From: IMCC45349 sp047219225 | Lineage (GTDB): Bacteria; Bacteroidota; Bacteroidia; Flavobacteriales; Flavobacteriaceae | Direction of reading: 5' to 3' | DNA: 64,000 bases | Assembly: GCF_047219225.1 (NCBI RefSeq) | Contig: NZ_CP178208.1 | Span: 62,001-126,000, forward strand | Part shown: positions 27,381-36,028 of the stretch, one piece after another | Layout: each line of letters begins with the position of its first letter | Position numbering within the stretch: position 1 is the stretch's first letter | Translations under genes and position numbers: made by a program | Notes under the pieces: model-generated | Told to the model about the DNA's origin: nothing | What the model saw: only the letters and a program-made list of their open reading frames with translations | Databases searched by the model: none

Positions 27381-29369
27381 TTGAAAATATTAGATAAATA
27401 CATACTAACCACTTATTTAAAGACTTTTTTCAGCGTGTTTGTAATTCTCATGCTGATTTTTCTTTTACAATCTATTTGGCTTTATATAGCAGAACTGGCT
27501 GGTAAAGATTTAGAAATGGAAGTAGTTGGTAAATTTTTACTATTTGTATCTCCTAGGTTAATTGTTCTTGTTTTACCACTTACAATACTACTCTCATCCA
27601 TTATGGTATTTGGTAGTTTTGCCGAGAATTATGAGTTTGCAGCAATGAAATCAACCGGAATTTCATTACAACGTGCAATGAGAAGCTTAAGCCTTTTTAT
27701 TATTGGACTTGCAGTTACAACATTCTTTTTTGCTAACAATGTAATCCCTTGGGCAGAATATAATTTTTACAATCTTAGAAAAAATATAGCTAAAGTAAAG
27801 CCTGCCTTAGCAATTGCTGAAGGACAGTTTAATCAATTAGCAGACATTAATATTAAGGTTGCTAAAAAAAGTGGTGACAGAGGACAGTTTTTACACGATG
27901 TAACCATTCATCAAAAAAAAGGAAATCGTGCTGGAAACTACACAGTAATTAAATCTACCTCTGGAGAATTTGTTAGTAGCGAAGAATCTGACATATTACA
28001 ACTCATTCTATTTGACGGTAATTATTATGATGATTTACAACCTAAAGACTATCAAAAACGCACTAAAAACAAACCTCAAGTAAAAAGTTATTTTGAAAAG
28101 TACATTCTTAATGTAGACTTATCTCAAATTAATAATGTAGATTTTGAGAAAAAAGAATTTTCTACTAAATACACAATGCTTGATATTACAGCCTTAGACA
28201 CAGCAATAGATTCTTTGGTAGATGTAAGACAAAAATCATTAGAAGATTTATCTGTAAATATGTTAAATCGATCTACCTCAAAAAACTTAAATACCAATAT
28301 TAAACTTCAAAAAAAGGATACAGTATTTAATAACTCAGATTTTTTATCACTATTCAAGCCTAGAAAAAAAGTTCAGTTAATCGATTTGGCACTAAACTCT
28401 GTTAACTCTACCAAACAAATAATTAAATCAAAAACAAAGATTCTAGCCTCTAGTGAAAAGAACATCAATAAGCATATCATTTCTTTTTACGAAAAATTTG
28501 CCTTAGGATTTGCATGTATTATTCTATTTTTTGTTGGAGCACCTCTTGGAGCACTTATTAAAAAAGGTGGTATGGGATTACCAATAGTAATTGCTATTGT
28601 AATTTTCTTGACCTATCACTTTATAGGTATTTTTGCAAAAAACAGTGCCGAAGACAGTAGTTTAAATCCTATACTAGCAACGTGGTTATCCACACTTATT
28701 ATGCTACCTATAAGTATTTATTTAACGAGTAGAGCAACTAAAGATAGAGCATTACTAGATTTAGACAGTTTAATTATTCCTTTAAAGAAATTAATAGCTT
28801 CAAAGGCAGTTGAAACAAAAGACACTACAACTATATTAGATAAAGCATCGGACGACTATGCTAGTTTAAATAGTTATTCTGATGACAAACTAGTAGACAT
28901 TATAAAAAACTACAGACAATATGGAATAGACGAAAGTTTTAGAAATACTTCTTTAAACATATTGGCTACTAGAGGTATTTCGGAAGAAGAACTACGCTTA
29001 GGAGGTAAACTTGTCAATGAAAATTATGAAAATGCAGCACGCTATAAATTAGAGTTTGATGAAAACTCAAAACTTACGCTAATATTATACATAATATATG
29101 CAGTTTTAGGAATTAGTGGAGCTATACTAAACAATAATGGATTCCCTACATTAGGTCCTATATTAGTTGCTATAGGTATAATAGCTATAATTTTATTTTT
29201 TGTAGCATTTACAAAAACAATTACAAGTCAATCAAACTTCTATAAAATACACGGAAAAAAAGTAATGGCTAACGCTATTCCTTTTGTAATACTTGGCATT
29301 CCGTTATATTTTCTTTACAATATTTATTTCTCAAAGAAAATGAAAGAAGATTTAAAACAAATTAGATAG
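27381..29369 (+). CDS. LptF/LptG-family LPS export permease, long form
   Basis: Inner-membrane permease of the YjgP/YjgQ family that works with LptB to extract LPS; 662 residues, against about 360 for classical LptF/G. The N-terminal helices (about 10-120) with ENYEFAAMKSTGIS, the periplasmic jellyroll (130-330) and the second helix set (375-455, GAPLGALIKKGGMGLP) give a full LptF/G core. Residues 465-662 add an extension with two more hydrophobic segments (565-640) seen in Bacteroidetes versions. The start is TTG, 8 nt after the lolA stop; no ATG fits the conserved ILDKYIL start. Confidence 0.88.
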   Translation: MKILDKYILTTYLKTFFSVFVILMLIFLLQSIWLYIAELAGKDLEMEVVGKFLLFVSPRLIVLVLPLTILLSSIMVFGSFAENYEFAAMKSTGISLQRAMRSLSLFIIGLAVTTFFFANNVIPWAEYNFYNLRKNIAKVKPALAIAEGQFNQLADINIKVAKKSGDRGQFLHDVTIHQKKGNRAGNYTVIKSTSGEFVSSEESDILQLILFDGNYYDDLQPKDYQKRTKNKPQVKSYFEKYILNVDLSQINNVDFEKKEFSTKYTMLDITALDTAIDSLVDVRQKSLEDLSVNMLNRSTSKNLNTNIKLQKKDTVFNNSDFLSLFKPRKKVQLIDLALNSVNSTKQIIKSKTKILASSEKNINKHIISFYEKFALGFACIILFFVGAPLGALIKKGGMGLPIVIAIVIFLTYHFIGIFAKNSAEDSSLNPILATWLSTLIMLPISIYLTSRATKDRALLDLDSLIIPLKKLIASKAVETKDTTTILDKASDDYASLNSYSDDKLVDIIKNYRQYGIDESFRNTSLNILATRGISEEELRLGGKLVNENYENAARYKLEFDENSKLTLILYIIYAVLGISGAILNNNGFPTLGPILVAIGIIAIILFFVAFTKTITSQSNFYKIHGKKVMANAIPFVILGIPLYFLYNIYFSKKMKEDLKQIR

Positions 29370-29384
29370 AATCTAAATAAGATT

Positions 29385-29392
29385 TATCTTTG
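29385..29392 (+). promoter_or_regulatory. -7 promoter element of ribB
   Basis: TATCTTTG matches TAnnTTTG and overlaps the in-frame TTG at 29390, so translation should begin at the later ATG 29408. Confidence 0.5.
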
Positions 29393-29407
29393 CAAAAAAA
29401 AGGACAC

Positions 29408-30562
29408 ATGTCGACGCAAACAGCACAAAGCAAACCAACTATAAAATTAAATAGCATTGAAGAAGCTATCAATGACATAAGAGCAGGAAAAGTAATCATT
29501 GTAGTAGATGATGAAAACAGAGAAAATGAAGGAGATTTTGTTGCTGCTGCTGAAAAAATAACTCCAGAGACTATTAATTTTATGGCTATGCATGGTCGTG
29601 GATTAATTTGCGCACCTCTTACAGAAAACAGATGTAGGGAATTAGAGTTAGGTATGATGGTTAATAATAATACTGACCCAATGGAAACAGCCTTTACTGT
29701 TTCTGTAGATTTAAGAGGTAATGGTGTTACAACTGGAATTTCGGCTAGTGACAGGTCAAAAACAGTACAAGCTTTAATAGATCACGACACAAAACCATTT
29801 GAATTAGCACGTCCTGGTCATATATTTCCACTTGTTGCTAAACAAGGAGGTGTATTACGTCGTACTGGTCATACTGAAGCTGCCATTGACTTTGCTAGAT
29901 TAGCTGGTTTAAAACCTGCAGGAGTGATTGTAGAAATCATGAATGAAGATGGTACAATGGCACGTTTACCTCAACTAATGGAAGTTGCCAAAAAGTTTGA
30001 TTTAAAAATAGTATCAATTGAAGATTTGGTTGCTTATAGAATGGAGCACGATTCTTTAATTGAAAAGAAAGAAGATTTTCAAATAGAAACACGATTTGGT
30101 AGTTATAGGCTAAGAGCTTATCAACAAACTACTAATAATCAAATTCATATAGCACTTACCAAAGGGGCTTGGTCTAATGATGAACCAATTCTTACACGTA
30201 TCAACTCTACACTTGTAAATAATGACATTTTAGGCACTTTAACTAATAATGCCGACAAAAAGCTAGACAATATGTTTAAAGTAGTTAACGATGCAGGAAA
30301 AGGAGCTATAATATTTATTAATCAACAATCACAATCAATGAATCTTTTAAAACGTTTAAACATTTTAAAAGAAACTCAAAAACCTAACACTATTACTAAA
30401 GCACCTAGAATTGAAATGGATTCAAAAGACTTTGGTATTGGCGCTCAGATTTTACATGATTTAAATATTCATAAGTTAAGTTTGATTTCTAACTCTGAGC
30501 AAACAAAACGTGTTGGTATGATTGGTTATGGTCTTGAGATTGTGGACTATGTAAATTATTAA
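29408..30562 (+). CDS. ribB: 3,4-Dihydroxy-2-butanone-4-phosphate synthase fused to a degenerate GTP cyclohydrolase II domain
   Basis: Riboflavin pathway enzyme of 384 residues. The N-terminal RibB domain (about 15-210) is intact: VDDENRENEGDFV (33-45), and the conserved R-x-G-H-T-E-A motif near residue 150. The C-terminal RibA-like domain (about 215-384) keeps the fold motif DFGIGAQIL but has lost the zinc site: where GTP cyclohydrolase II has C-x10-C-x-C, this protein reads INSTLVNNDILGTLTNNADK with no cysteine. It therefore probably makes only dihydroxybutanone phosphate; a separate RibA must exist elsewhere. ATG 29408 lies just after a promoter element. Confidence 0.9.
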   Translation: MSTQTAQSKPTIKLNSIEEAINDIRAGKVIIVVDDENRENEGDFVAAAEKITPETINFMAMHGRGLICAPLTENRCRELELGMMVNNNTDPMETAFTVSVDLRGNGVTTGISASDRSKTVQALIDHDTKPFELARPGHIFPLVAKQGGVLRRTGHTEAAIDFARLAGLKPAGVIVEIMNEDGTMARLPQLMEVAKKFDLKIVSIEDLVAYRMEHDSLIEKKEDFQIETRFGSYRLRAYQQTTNNQIHIALTKGAWSNDEPILTRINSTLVNNDILGTLTNNADKKLDNMFKVVNDAGKGAIIFINQQSQSMNLLKRLNILKETQKPNTITKAPRIEMDSKDFGIGAQILHDLNIHKLSLISNSEQTKRVGMIGYGLEIVDYVNY

Positions 30563-30564
30563 TT

Positions 30565-31758
30565 TTACAAATAGCTTTTAATTATTTCTACCATTTTAGA
30601 AGCTCTATTTCTTACTTCGTCTTCAGTCCAAGATAATTTGATTAAACAAGATATATTTCTACCAATATAATGGTCGGATTGTTCAAAAGATTTTGTTTGT
30701 AAATATGACAAACCATCCTTTACTTCTTGTGATAAAGGATAGAGTGTTTTTAAATCTTTTAAGTGTTGCCATTCTCTTATATAATGCCAATTATTATCAT
30801 AATAGTGAAAGCATGCATCAACTCCATTATTTTTAAAAGCTGCACTTACCTTTCTTGCAATATCCAAATCTGGTAAAAAGAAACTTAAAAAAGAATAACT
30901 TTCCTCTCCGCCTTCTGGAACAGTTCTAAAAACCACTTCTGGAATTTGAGATAATGCCTCTCTTATAATTGTGTAGTTCTTTTTTTGGATAGCAACAAAT
31001 TCTTCCAATCTATTTAATTGCGCTAAACCAACAGCTGCATGCAATTCTGAAATTCTAAAATTATAACCTAAAAAGGGATGTGTTTCAGCACCTCTATCAT
31101 TTCCAACATGATCGTGTCCATGATCACTATAATGGTCGGCATGTCTATAATACGCTTCATTATTGGTTAAAACAGCCCCACCTTCACCAGCTGTTATAAT
31201 CTTAACAAAATCTAATGACAAACACCCTAAATCACCAATACTTCCTAGTGGCTTGCCTTTATAAGTAGCTCCTGTTGCCTGCGAAGAATCTTCAATAAGC
31301 AATAAGTCATGTTCCTTACAAATGTCTTGCAGTGCCTCTAAATTTGCCATACTACCACACATATGTACAGGCATAATTGCTTTCGTTTTTGAAGTAATAG
31401 ACTCTTTTACAGCTTTTGGATCTAAAGTTAATGTATCATCAATGTCTACCAAAATTGGTACAGCACCAAGCATCATAATAGCTTCAAAACTTGCAACAAA
31501 TGTAAAATTTGGCATAATAACCTCGTCTCCTGCTCCAATTCCAGCTGAGGCCAAAGCTATTGTTACTGCTGCAGTTCCACTAGATACTAACTGTGCGTGC
31601 TTAACTTGTAAACTATCTTGAAGCTTCTGCTCTAATTCCTTAGCTTTCCAATGTCCTTTACGCATACCATCAAAACCATAACGCATTAAAACTCCACTAT
31701 CTAATACATCATTTAATTCTTTACGTTCAGCATCTCCAAACAATTCAAATCCAGGCAT
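30565..31758 (-). CDS. DegT/DnrJ/EryC1-family sugar aminotransferase
   Basis: PLP aminotransferase of 397 residues, of the family that aminates nucleotide keto-sugars for surface polysaccharides. SSGTAAVTIAL (59-69) binds PLP phosphate, EDSSQATGA (156-164) carries the pyridine Asp, and Lys186 in SLDFVKIITAGEGG is the Schiff-base lysine. No other sugar-nucleotide genes are nearby, so the product is unknown. Convergent with ribB, the two stops being 2 nt apart. Confidence 0.85.
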   Translation of the reverse strand: MPGFELFGDAERKELNDVLDSGVLMRYGFDGMRKGHWKAKELEQKLQDSLQVKHAQLVSSGTAAVTIALASAGIGAGDEVIMPNFTFVASFEAIMMLGAVPILVDIDDTLTLDPKAVKESITSKTKAIMPVHMCGSMANLEALQDICKEHDLLLIEDSSQATGATYKGKPLGSIGDLGCLSLDFVKIITAGEGGAVLTNNEAYYRHADHYSDHGHDHVGNDRGAETHPFLGYNFRISELHAAVGLAQLNRLEEFVAIQKKNYTIIREALSQIPEVVFRTVPEGGEESYSFLSFFLPDLDIARKVSAAFKNNGVDACFHYYDNNWHYIREWQHLKDLKTLYPLSQEVKDGLSYLQTKSFEQSDHYIGRNISCLIKLSWTEDEVRNRASKMVEIIKSYL

Positions 31759-31802
31759 AGTATTATTCTTTATTTTTTACCAAATCTACAATTATAATGA
31801 GC

Positions 31803-31842
31803 AAAAAAAAAGCCCTAAGAACAAATCTTAAGGCCTATTTTT
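31803..31842 (-). terminator. Rho-independent terminator of the nitroreductase gene
   Basis: Hairpin GCCCTAAGA/TCTTAAGGC (one mismatch) followed on the minus strand by a run of nine U, 25 nt past the nitroreductase stop. Confidence 0.7.
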
Positions 31843-31867
31843 ATAACAATTATTAATTGAGATAACG

Positions 31868-32494
31868 CTATAAATCTATAACACTTTCATCAATACTTTT
31901 TCTTACTTTTTTTAAAGTTGAAAACATATCGTCTTCTGCTCTATAACCTATTGGTATTACCAATAAAGACTTTACCCCCTTTTCTTCTAAATTAAAAAAC
32001 TCATCATAAGCTTTTGGTTCAAATCCTTCCATTGGACAAGCATCTATTCTTTCTAAAGCGCAAACTGTTAATAGGTTTCCTAATGCTATATATGCTTGGT
32101 TCTTTATAAATGTTTCTTTTTCTGCTTCTGTTTTATTGCTAAAGTTGTCCAATAAATAAGTTCTAAATGGATTTAATATCTCTTCAGAAGTACCTCTTAC
32201 TTGCTTTACACTATCAAAATAGGTGTTAATGCTAACATTATTTATATCTGCTCCTGCTAAAATTAAAACATGAGATGCTGTTGCTATTTGTTGTTGATTC
32301 ATACTGAGAGGCAACAAATCTTCTTGACGTTTCTTATCGCTTAGCACCAAAAGCTTTACTGGTTGCATACCGTAAGAAGTTGCTGTAAGATTAAAAGCTT
32401 CTTTTAATACTTCAATTTTATCTTGAGGAATAATTTTATTTCTATCAAATTTTTTCGTGGCATATCGCCATTGTAAACTTTCAATAATATTCAT
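31868..32494 (-). CDS. Nitroreductase-family NAD(P)H-dependent oxidoreductase
   Basis: FMN oxidoreductase of 208 residues in the NfsB-like group. WRYATKKFD (9-17) contributes the FMN-binding Arg/Lys pair, TATSYGMQPVKLLVL (about 32-48) and the C-terminal LLVIPIGYRAEDD plus KVRKS complete the FMN site. It reduces nitro compounds or quinones; the physiological substrate is unknown. Monocistronic, with its own terminator. Confidence 0.9.
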   Translation of the reverse strand: MNIIESLQWRYATKKFDRNKIIPQDKIEVLKEAFNLTATSYGMQPVKLLVLSDKKRQEDLLPLSMNQQQIATASHVLILAGADINNVSINTYFDSVKQVRGTSEEILNPFRTYLLDNFSNKTEAEKETFIKNQAYIALGNLLTVCALERIDACPMEGFEPKAYDEFFNLEEKGVKSLLVIPIGYRAEDDMFSTLKKVRKSIDESVIDL

Positions 32495-32575
32495 CTATAT
32501 TTTTTTGACAAAGTTAAAAGCAATCTATAAAACGTAGTATGCCTTCTTATAGATTAATTAAATAGTACTATCAAT

Positions 32576-33343
32576 TTAAAAAAACCACAGTTTGATAGCC
32601 ATTATAATGACCATTACAACTAAAAATATCTGTACAGTTCTATCTCCTTTTTTTACTGACCATCGACTTGAAATCCAAGCTCCTGTTACATTTCCAATAG
32701 ATAAAATTAAGCCATACTTCCAATTAATTTTATCATTTAAATAAAACATAATTATAGCTCCAAGTGTATAAATACAAACTATAGTAACCTTAGCTGCATT
32801 AGCTCTAACCAAGCTCATTTTATTTACATAAGGTAAAAAAATTAGCATTAAAAATCCAATACCTGCATTGATAAAACCTCCATAAATACCTAAAAAGAAA
32901 AAAGTAATAATTGATATCCAAAGATATTTACCTGTTGTACGCTCAGTAACGATTTTTTCTTTCAATTTAGGCTTAAAAATTATCAATAATACTACTGCTA
33001 TCATTATAATAGCAAGAATCTTATTAAAAGTATCTCCTTTAATATCTACTGCTATTTTAGCTCCTATTAAAGATCCAAACAAAGCAGATATTCCACAGTA
33101 AATACTAAAAGGAAATGTAGAAACACCCTTAGATTTAAAACCAGCAACTCCAGTAGCTGTTTGTAAAAAAATCGCAATACGATTGGTACCATTAGCAACC
33201 GAAGGCGGTAATCCCATAAAAATTAACGCAGGAAGTGTTAACAAAGTTCCTCCACCAGCAATGGTATTTATAAAACCTGCAGCAAAACCTGCGAGAATTA
33301 ACCATAAAATATTGACATCGAAATCGATAAGAAGTTGTGTCAT
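32576..33343 (-). CDS. TauE/SafE-family sulfite exporter-like permease
   Basis: Inner-membrane permease of 255 residues and about eight helices. The repeated family motif is GFAAGFINTIAGGGTLLTLPALIFMGLPPSVANGTNR in the first half (shortened here: F-I-N-T-I-A-G-G-G and P-x-x-A-N-G-T-N-R) and GIYGGFINAGIGFLML in the second. Members export sulfite, sulfonates or other small anions. I use ATG 33343 (MTQLLIDFD); the open frame continues upstream into the tRNA gene and cannot be coding there. Confidence 0.88.
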   Translation of the reverse strand: MTQLLIDFDVNILWLILAGFAAGFINTIAGGGTLLTLPALIFMGLPPSVANGTNRIAIFLQTATGVAGFKSKGVSTFPFSIYCGISALFGSLIGAKIAVDIKGDTFNKILAIIMIAVVLLIIFKPKLKEKIVTERTTGKYLWISIITFFFLGIYGGFINAGIGFLMLIFLPYVNKMSLVRANAAKVTIVCIYTLGAIIMFYLNDKINWKYGLILSIGNVTGAWISSRWSVKKGDRTVQIFLVVMVIIMAIKLWFF

Positions 33344-33415
33344 AAATTTTGAAAACACAAAAATACAGATACCTAATTTAAAAAGTAAAAAAAGCGAAAA
33401 ATAATTCAAAAAAGG

Positions 33416-33447
33416 TTTGATAGAATTAAAAAAGGGTTCTATATTTG
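33416..33447 (+). promoter_or_regulatory. Promoter of the tRNA-Ser gene
   Basis: TTTG at 33416-33419 and TATATTTG at 33440-33447, separated by 20 nt, match both halves of the Bacteroidetes TTTG-N19-21-TAnnTTTG promoter, 34 nt before the tRNA 5' end. This is the best full promoter in the window. Confidence 0.75.
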
Positions 33448-33481
33448 CATCCGCATTCAGGAAATACCTGATGAGACACTT

Positions 33482-33566
33482 GGAGAAATGGCAGAGTGGT
33501 CGAATGCGGCAGTCTTGAAAACTGTTGAGGGTCACACCTCCGGGGGTTCGAATCCCTCTTTCTCCG
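33482..33566 (+). tRNA. tRNA-Ser(UGA)
   Basis: The 85-nt gene folds as a class II tRNA: acceptor GGAGAAA pairs with TTTCTCC, discriminator G, anticodon loop CTTGAAA giving anticodon UGA for UCA codons, a long variable arm and T arm GGGGGTTCGAATCCCT. CCA is not encoded. The 3' part from 33523 is the attachment site of the island; the gene is left complete by the insertion. Confidence 0.97.
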
Positions 33567-33567
33567 C
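33523..33567. repeat. attL: 45-bp direct repeat, left copy (inside tRNA-Ser)
   Basis: From the 3' side of the anticodon stem to one base past the discriminator base, these 45 bp recur without a mismatch at 57017-57061. This is the target-site identity block left by tyrosine recombinase integration into a tRNA 3' end. Confidence 0.95.
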
Positions 33568-33571
33568 TTAT

Positions 33572-33601
33572 AAGCTCTACTTTAATTAGTAGGGCTTTTT
33601 T
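33572..33601 (+). terminator. Rho-independent terminator after tRNA-Ser (island-borne)
   Basis: AGCTCTACT paired with AGTAGGGCT (one G-U) followed by a T run. It lies inside the island, so insertion supplied the tRNA with a new terminator; the ancestral one is probably at 57064. Confidence 0.75.
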
Positions 33602-33692
33602 ATTGGACTATACTTACCCTTTATTTACAATACTTTACACTATTTATTAAACAGTTCTAGTATTACTATATAATTACCTTAAAAATAAAAAA

Positions 33693-33735
33693 AGGTATCC
33701 CATTTAGGTACCCCAAAAAATATTCAGGTACCCCA
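33693..33735 (+). repeat. Three AGGTAYCCCA direct repeats between attL and the integrase
   Basis: AGGTATCCCA at 33693, AGGTACCCCA at 33706 and AGGTACCCCA at 33726. Spaced 13 and 20 nt and placed within 200 bp of the crossover site, they look like arm-type integrase binding sites; an alternative is an operator for the integrase gene, whose ATG is 22 nt further on. Confidence 0.6.
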
Positions 33736-33757
33736 CTTTTTAAATCTTCTAAAAACT

Positions 33758-34972
33758 ATGAATAAACAAAAAATAAACATCTTGTTTTTAGTTGAAAAAT
33801 CTAAAACTAACAAACAAGGTAAATGTCCTTTAAAATGTAGGATTACATATTTAGGGAAAAGAAAACCATTCTCTACAGGCATATTTATAAAGCCTAACTT
33901 ATGGGAAAGTAAATTTCAGATAGTAAAACCTCCTAATTCAGAAAATGACGTCATCAATTCTAAATTGAGCCTTATTAAACAAAAAATTAATAAGGCTTTT
34001 TTATTGCTCCAAATGGAAGAAAAAGAATTTGATGTACAAGATGTCTATATTAAATATCAAGGTGGCAAACATAAAGCAGAAAAAACTTTACAAGATATAA
34101 TGACATACCATAATAACAGGATGAAAAAGCTTATAGGAATTGAAACAACATATACATCTTGGGAGAAATATAATCAGACACAAACTCATATTTCAGATTT
34201 TCTTTGGTCCAAGTTTAAAAAGAAGGACTATCAAATTAAGGACTTAAATGAAAAATTTCTTTATGATTTTGAGTATTACCTTCAGACAGAAAAGAAGTTT
34301 AAGACCTCTACAATTTACAAGAGTATTCAGAGGTTTAGAAAGATGATTAGACTTGGTATTTCAAGAAATTACATCAATAAAGACCCTTTTATGTTGTTTA
34401 AAGCTAAGCGGTATAAAAAGGAAATTGTATTCTTAACAACCAAAGAACTTGAAAAGTTAAGGAAGCATTCTTTTAAACAAGTAAGGTTACAACAAGTTAG
34501 AGACATGTTTGTATTCTGTTGCTATACTGGTTTAGCTTACAAAGAGATGGCTAATCTTGAATCTAAGCACATTTCTGAACACTTTGATGGTAATTTATGG
34601 ATACAGATGATAAGGCAAAAAACAGATAAACCTATATCAATTCCATTACTTCCTCAAGCCAAAGAAATACTAGCAAGGTATAGTAATGAAGACTCAGTAT
34701 TACCTGTAATATCAAATCAAAAGTTTAACTCCTATTTAAAGGAAATAGCTGAGCTTACAGGAATAACTAAGAACCTTACTCATCATATTGCCAGAAAAAC
34801 ATTTGCTACAACTGTACTACTTTATAATGATGTTCCCATGGAGATTGTTTCTAAGCTTTTGGGGCATTCTAAAATGAGTGTTACAGAAGAAAGCTATGGT
34901 GAAGTTGTTCAGAAAAAAGTGAGTGAGCAAATGAAAAAATTAACAAAAAAGTTAAATAGAAAAAATATTTGA
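33758..34972 (+). CDS. Tyrosine recombinase/integrase of the Bacteroidetes tRNA-island type
   Basis: Site-specific recombinase of 404 residues that inserts and excises the island at tRNA-Ser. Order: N-terminal arm-binding domain (about 5-90), SAM-like core-binding domain (110-210), catalytic domain (225-400). Catalytic residues seen: Lys288 (QKTD), His343 and Arg346 (HIAR), His370 (LLGHSK) and the nucleophile Tyr380 (EESYGEV). The box I arginine is missing: the motif reads CYTGLAYKE with Ala260 in its place, a substitution also known in this integrase class (IntDOT lacks it too). Transcribed away from the tRNA, next to the putative arm sites. Confidence 0.95.
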   Translation: MNKQKINILFLVEKSKTNKQGKCPLKCRITYLGKRKPFSTGIFIKPNLWESKFQIVKPPNSENDVINSKLSLIKQKINKAFLLLQMEEKEFDVQDVYIKYQGGKHKAEKTLQDIMTYHNNRMKKLIGIETTYTSWEKYNQTQTHISDFLWSKFKKKDYQIKDLNEKFLYDFEYYLQTEKKFKTSTIYKSIQRFRKMIRLGISRNYINKDPFMLFKAKRYKKEIVFLTTKELEKLRKHSFKQVRLQQVRDMFVFCCYTGLAYKEMANLESKHISEHFDGNLWIQMIRQKTDKPISIPLLPQAKEILARYSNEDSVLPVISNQKFNSYLKEIAELTGITKNLTHHIARKTFATTVLLYNDVPMEIVSKLLGHSKMSVTEESYGEVVQKKVSEQMKKLTKKLNRKNI

Positions 34973-34973
34973 T

Positions 34974-34981
34974 TACCTTTG
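34974..34981 (+). promoter_or_regulatory. -7-like promoter element in the leader of the winged-helix-like gene
   Basis: TACCTTTG matches TAnnTTTG right after the integrase stop and would give a leader of about 150 nt for the gene at 35138. Confidence 0.35.
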
Positions 34982-35137
34982 ACGGAAATCAGTCAGAGGT
35001 TTTCAAATGACTTCCATAAACTACAACTGATTTTCAACGAGTTTTCTACATTTTAAGAACAAGTATAGTTCTAACACCGAGTTTTTCTATTTGTCAAATG
35101 AAAGAGTTCATTTGATTATTAATCTTTTAACATTAAT

Positions 35138-35977
35138 ATGATGAAAGAAGAAAGAAGTGTTGCTAATCAATTGATTGAAGCAATGAGAAATGAGGAAACT
35201 GCTACTCAAAATAAGCAGAACAAAGAGTTTTTAAATAATTTTCAAAATCAATTAACTGTCAGAGATAGTTATGATTTTAGTGGTCCAACAAATGAATATA
35301 CCGTTTATGAAGGAGTAAATGGAGTTAAGTTTAAGGAAATATCACTATATGACTTTACATTAACTAAAGAAGAAAACTTCTCCGATAGTGATGACAAATA
35401 TGTGCTTTTTAAAGTCAATAAAGATGGTGAGTTTGGTATTCTTGATAAAGAGAATGTAATTCCATGTCCTTTGGCTAAATGTCTAGTCAATTTAGATACT
35501 CTAGAAGATGTAGCTGAGGAATTTACTTTTATGCCAGTTGCATATAATAGTTTCATGGGAGTAGATGTCTTAAACTTTATGAAATACGATTCAAACTTTT
35601 TTACTTGTGATGAAAGGGTATTTTTTATAACATTATTAGTGAAATTTAAAAGCTTTGATTTTAAACCTTTCTTCTGGTCTAAAGAAAAAATCTTTCAAGA
35701 AGTTGGAATTAAAAAGGATAGAGCTAATAAGATTATTAAAAAGTTTAAAGAATTAGGGTTTCTATCAACTGAGTTAAGGAAGGCACAAATAGATGGAAGA
35801 CCTATGCAAGTTAATTACTTTGATATTGATGGATGTAAGATAATAGATTTGTTACCACAGATGCTACATAGCAATGAAGATGTAGATGGAAACATTTATA
35901 CTCAACCAGATATTGAGAAATACCTCAAACCATCTATTAAAAAGGAAAAGAAATCGATTTCATCTGTTATGCAATAA
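35138..35977 (+). CDS. Island protein with a C-terminal winged-helix-like domain, function unknown
   Basis: Soluble protein of 279 residues. The N-terminal half is acidic with no recognised motif. The C-terminal half (about 160-240) has ERVFFITLLVKFKSF, FFWSKEKIFQEVGIKKDRANKIIKKFKELGFLS and a beta wing (RPMQVNYFDID), the layout of winged-helix replication or plasmid-maintenance proteins. It stands between the integrase and the Sak4-like ATPase, the position where Bacteroidetes islands often keep a replication or excision factor. That role is inference. It starts MMKEER; a hairpin terminator follows. Confidence 0.6.
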   Translation: MMKEERSVANQLIEAMRNEETATQNKQNKEFLNNFQNQLTVRDSYDFSGPTNEYTVYEGVNGVKFKEISLYDFTLTKEENFSDSDDKYVLFKVNKDGEFGILDKENVIPCPLAKCLVNLDTLEDVAEEFTFMPVAYNSFMGVDVLNFMKYDSNFFTCDERVFFITLLVKFKSFDFKPFFWSKEKIFQEVGIKKDRANKIIKKFKELGFLSTELRKAQIDGRPMQVNYFDIDGCKIIDLLPQMLHSNEDVDGNIYTQPDIEKYLKPSIKKEKKSISSVMQ

Positions 35978-36000
35978 CAGAATTCTTAATTATTTATCAA

Positions 36001-36027
36001 AAGGCTACTTCACAGTAGCTTTTTTTG
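36001..36027 (+). terminator. Rho-independent terminator
   Basis: GCTACT-TCAC-AGTAGC hairpin with seven T, 27 nt after the winged-helix-like gene. Confidence 0.75.
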
Positions 36028-36028
36028 G

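Noticed and set aside
33343..33535. Upstream extension of the TauE/SafE frame reaching into the tRNA gene
   Set aside because: It overlaps the tRNA-Ser gene and its promoter on the other strand; the residues are unlike the family and ATG 33343 gives the conserved start.
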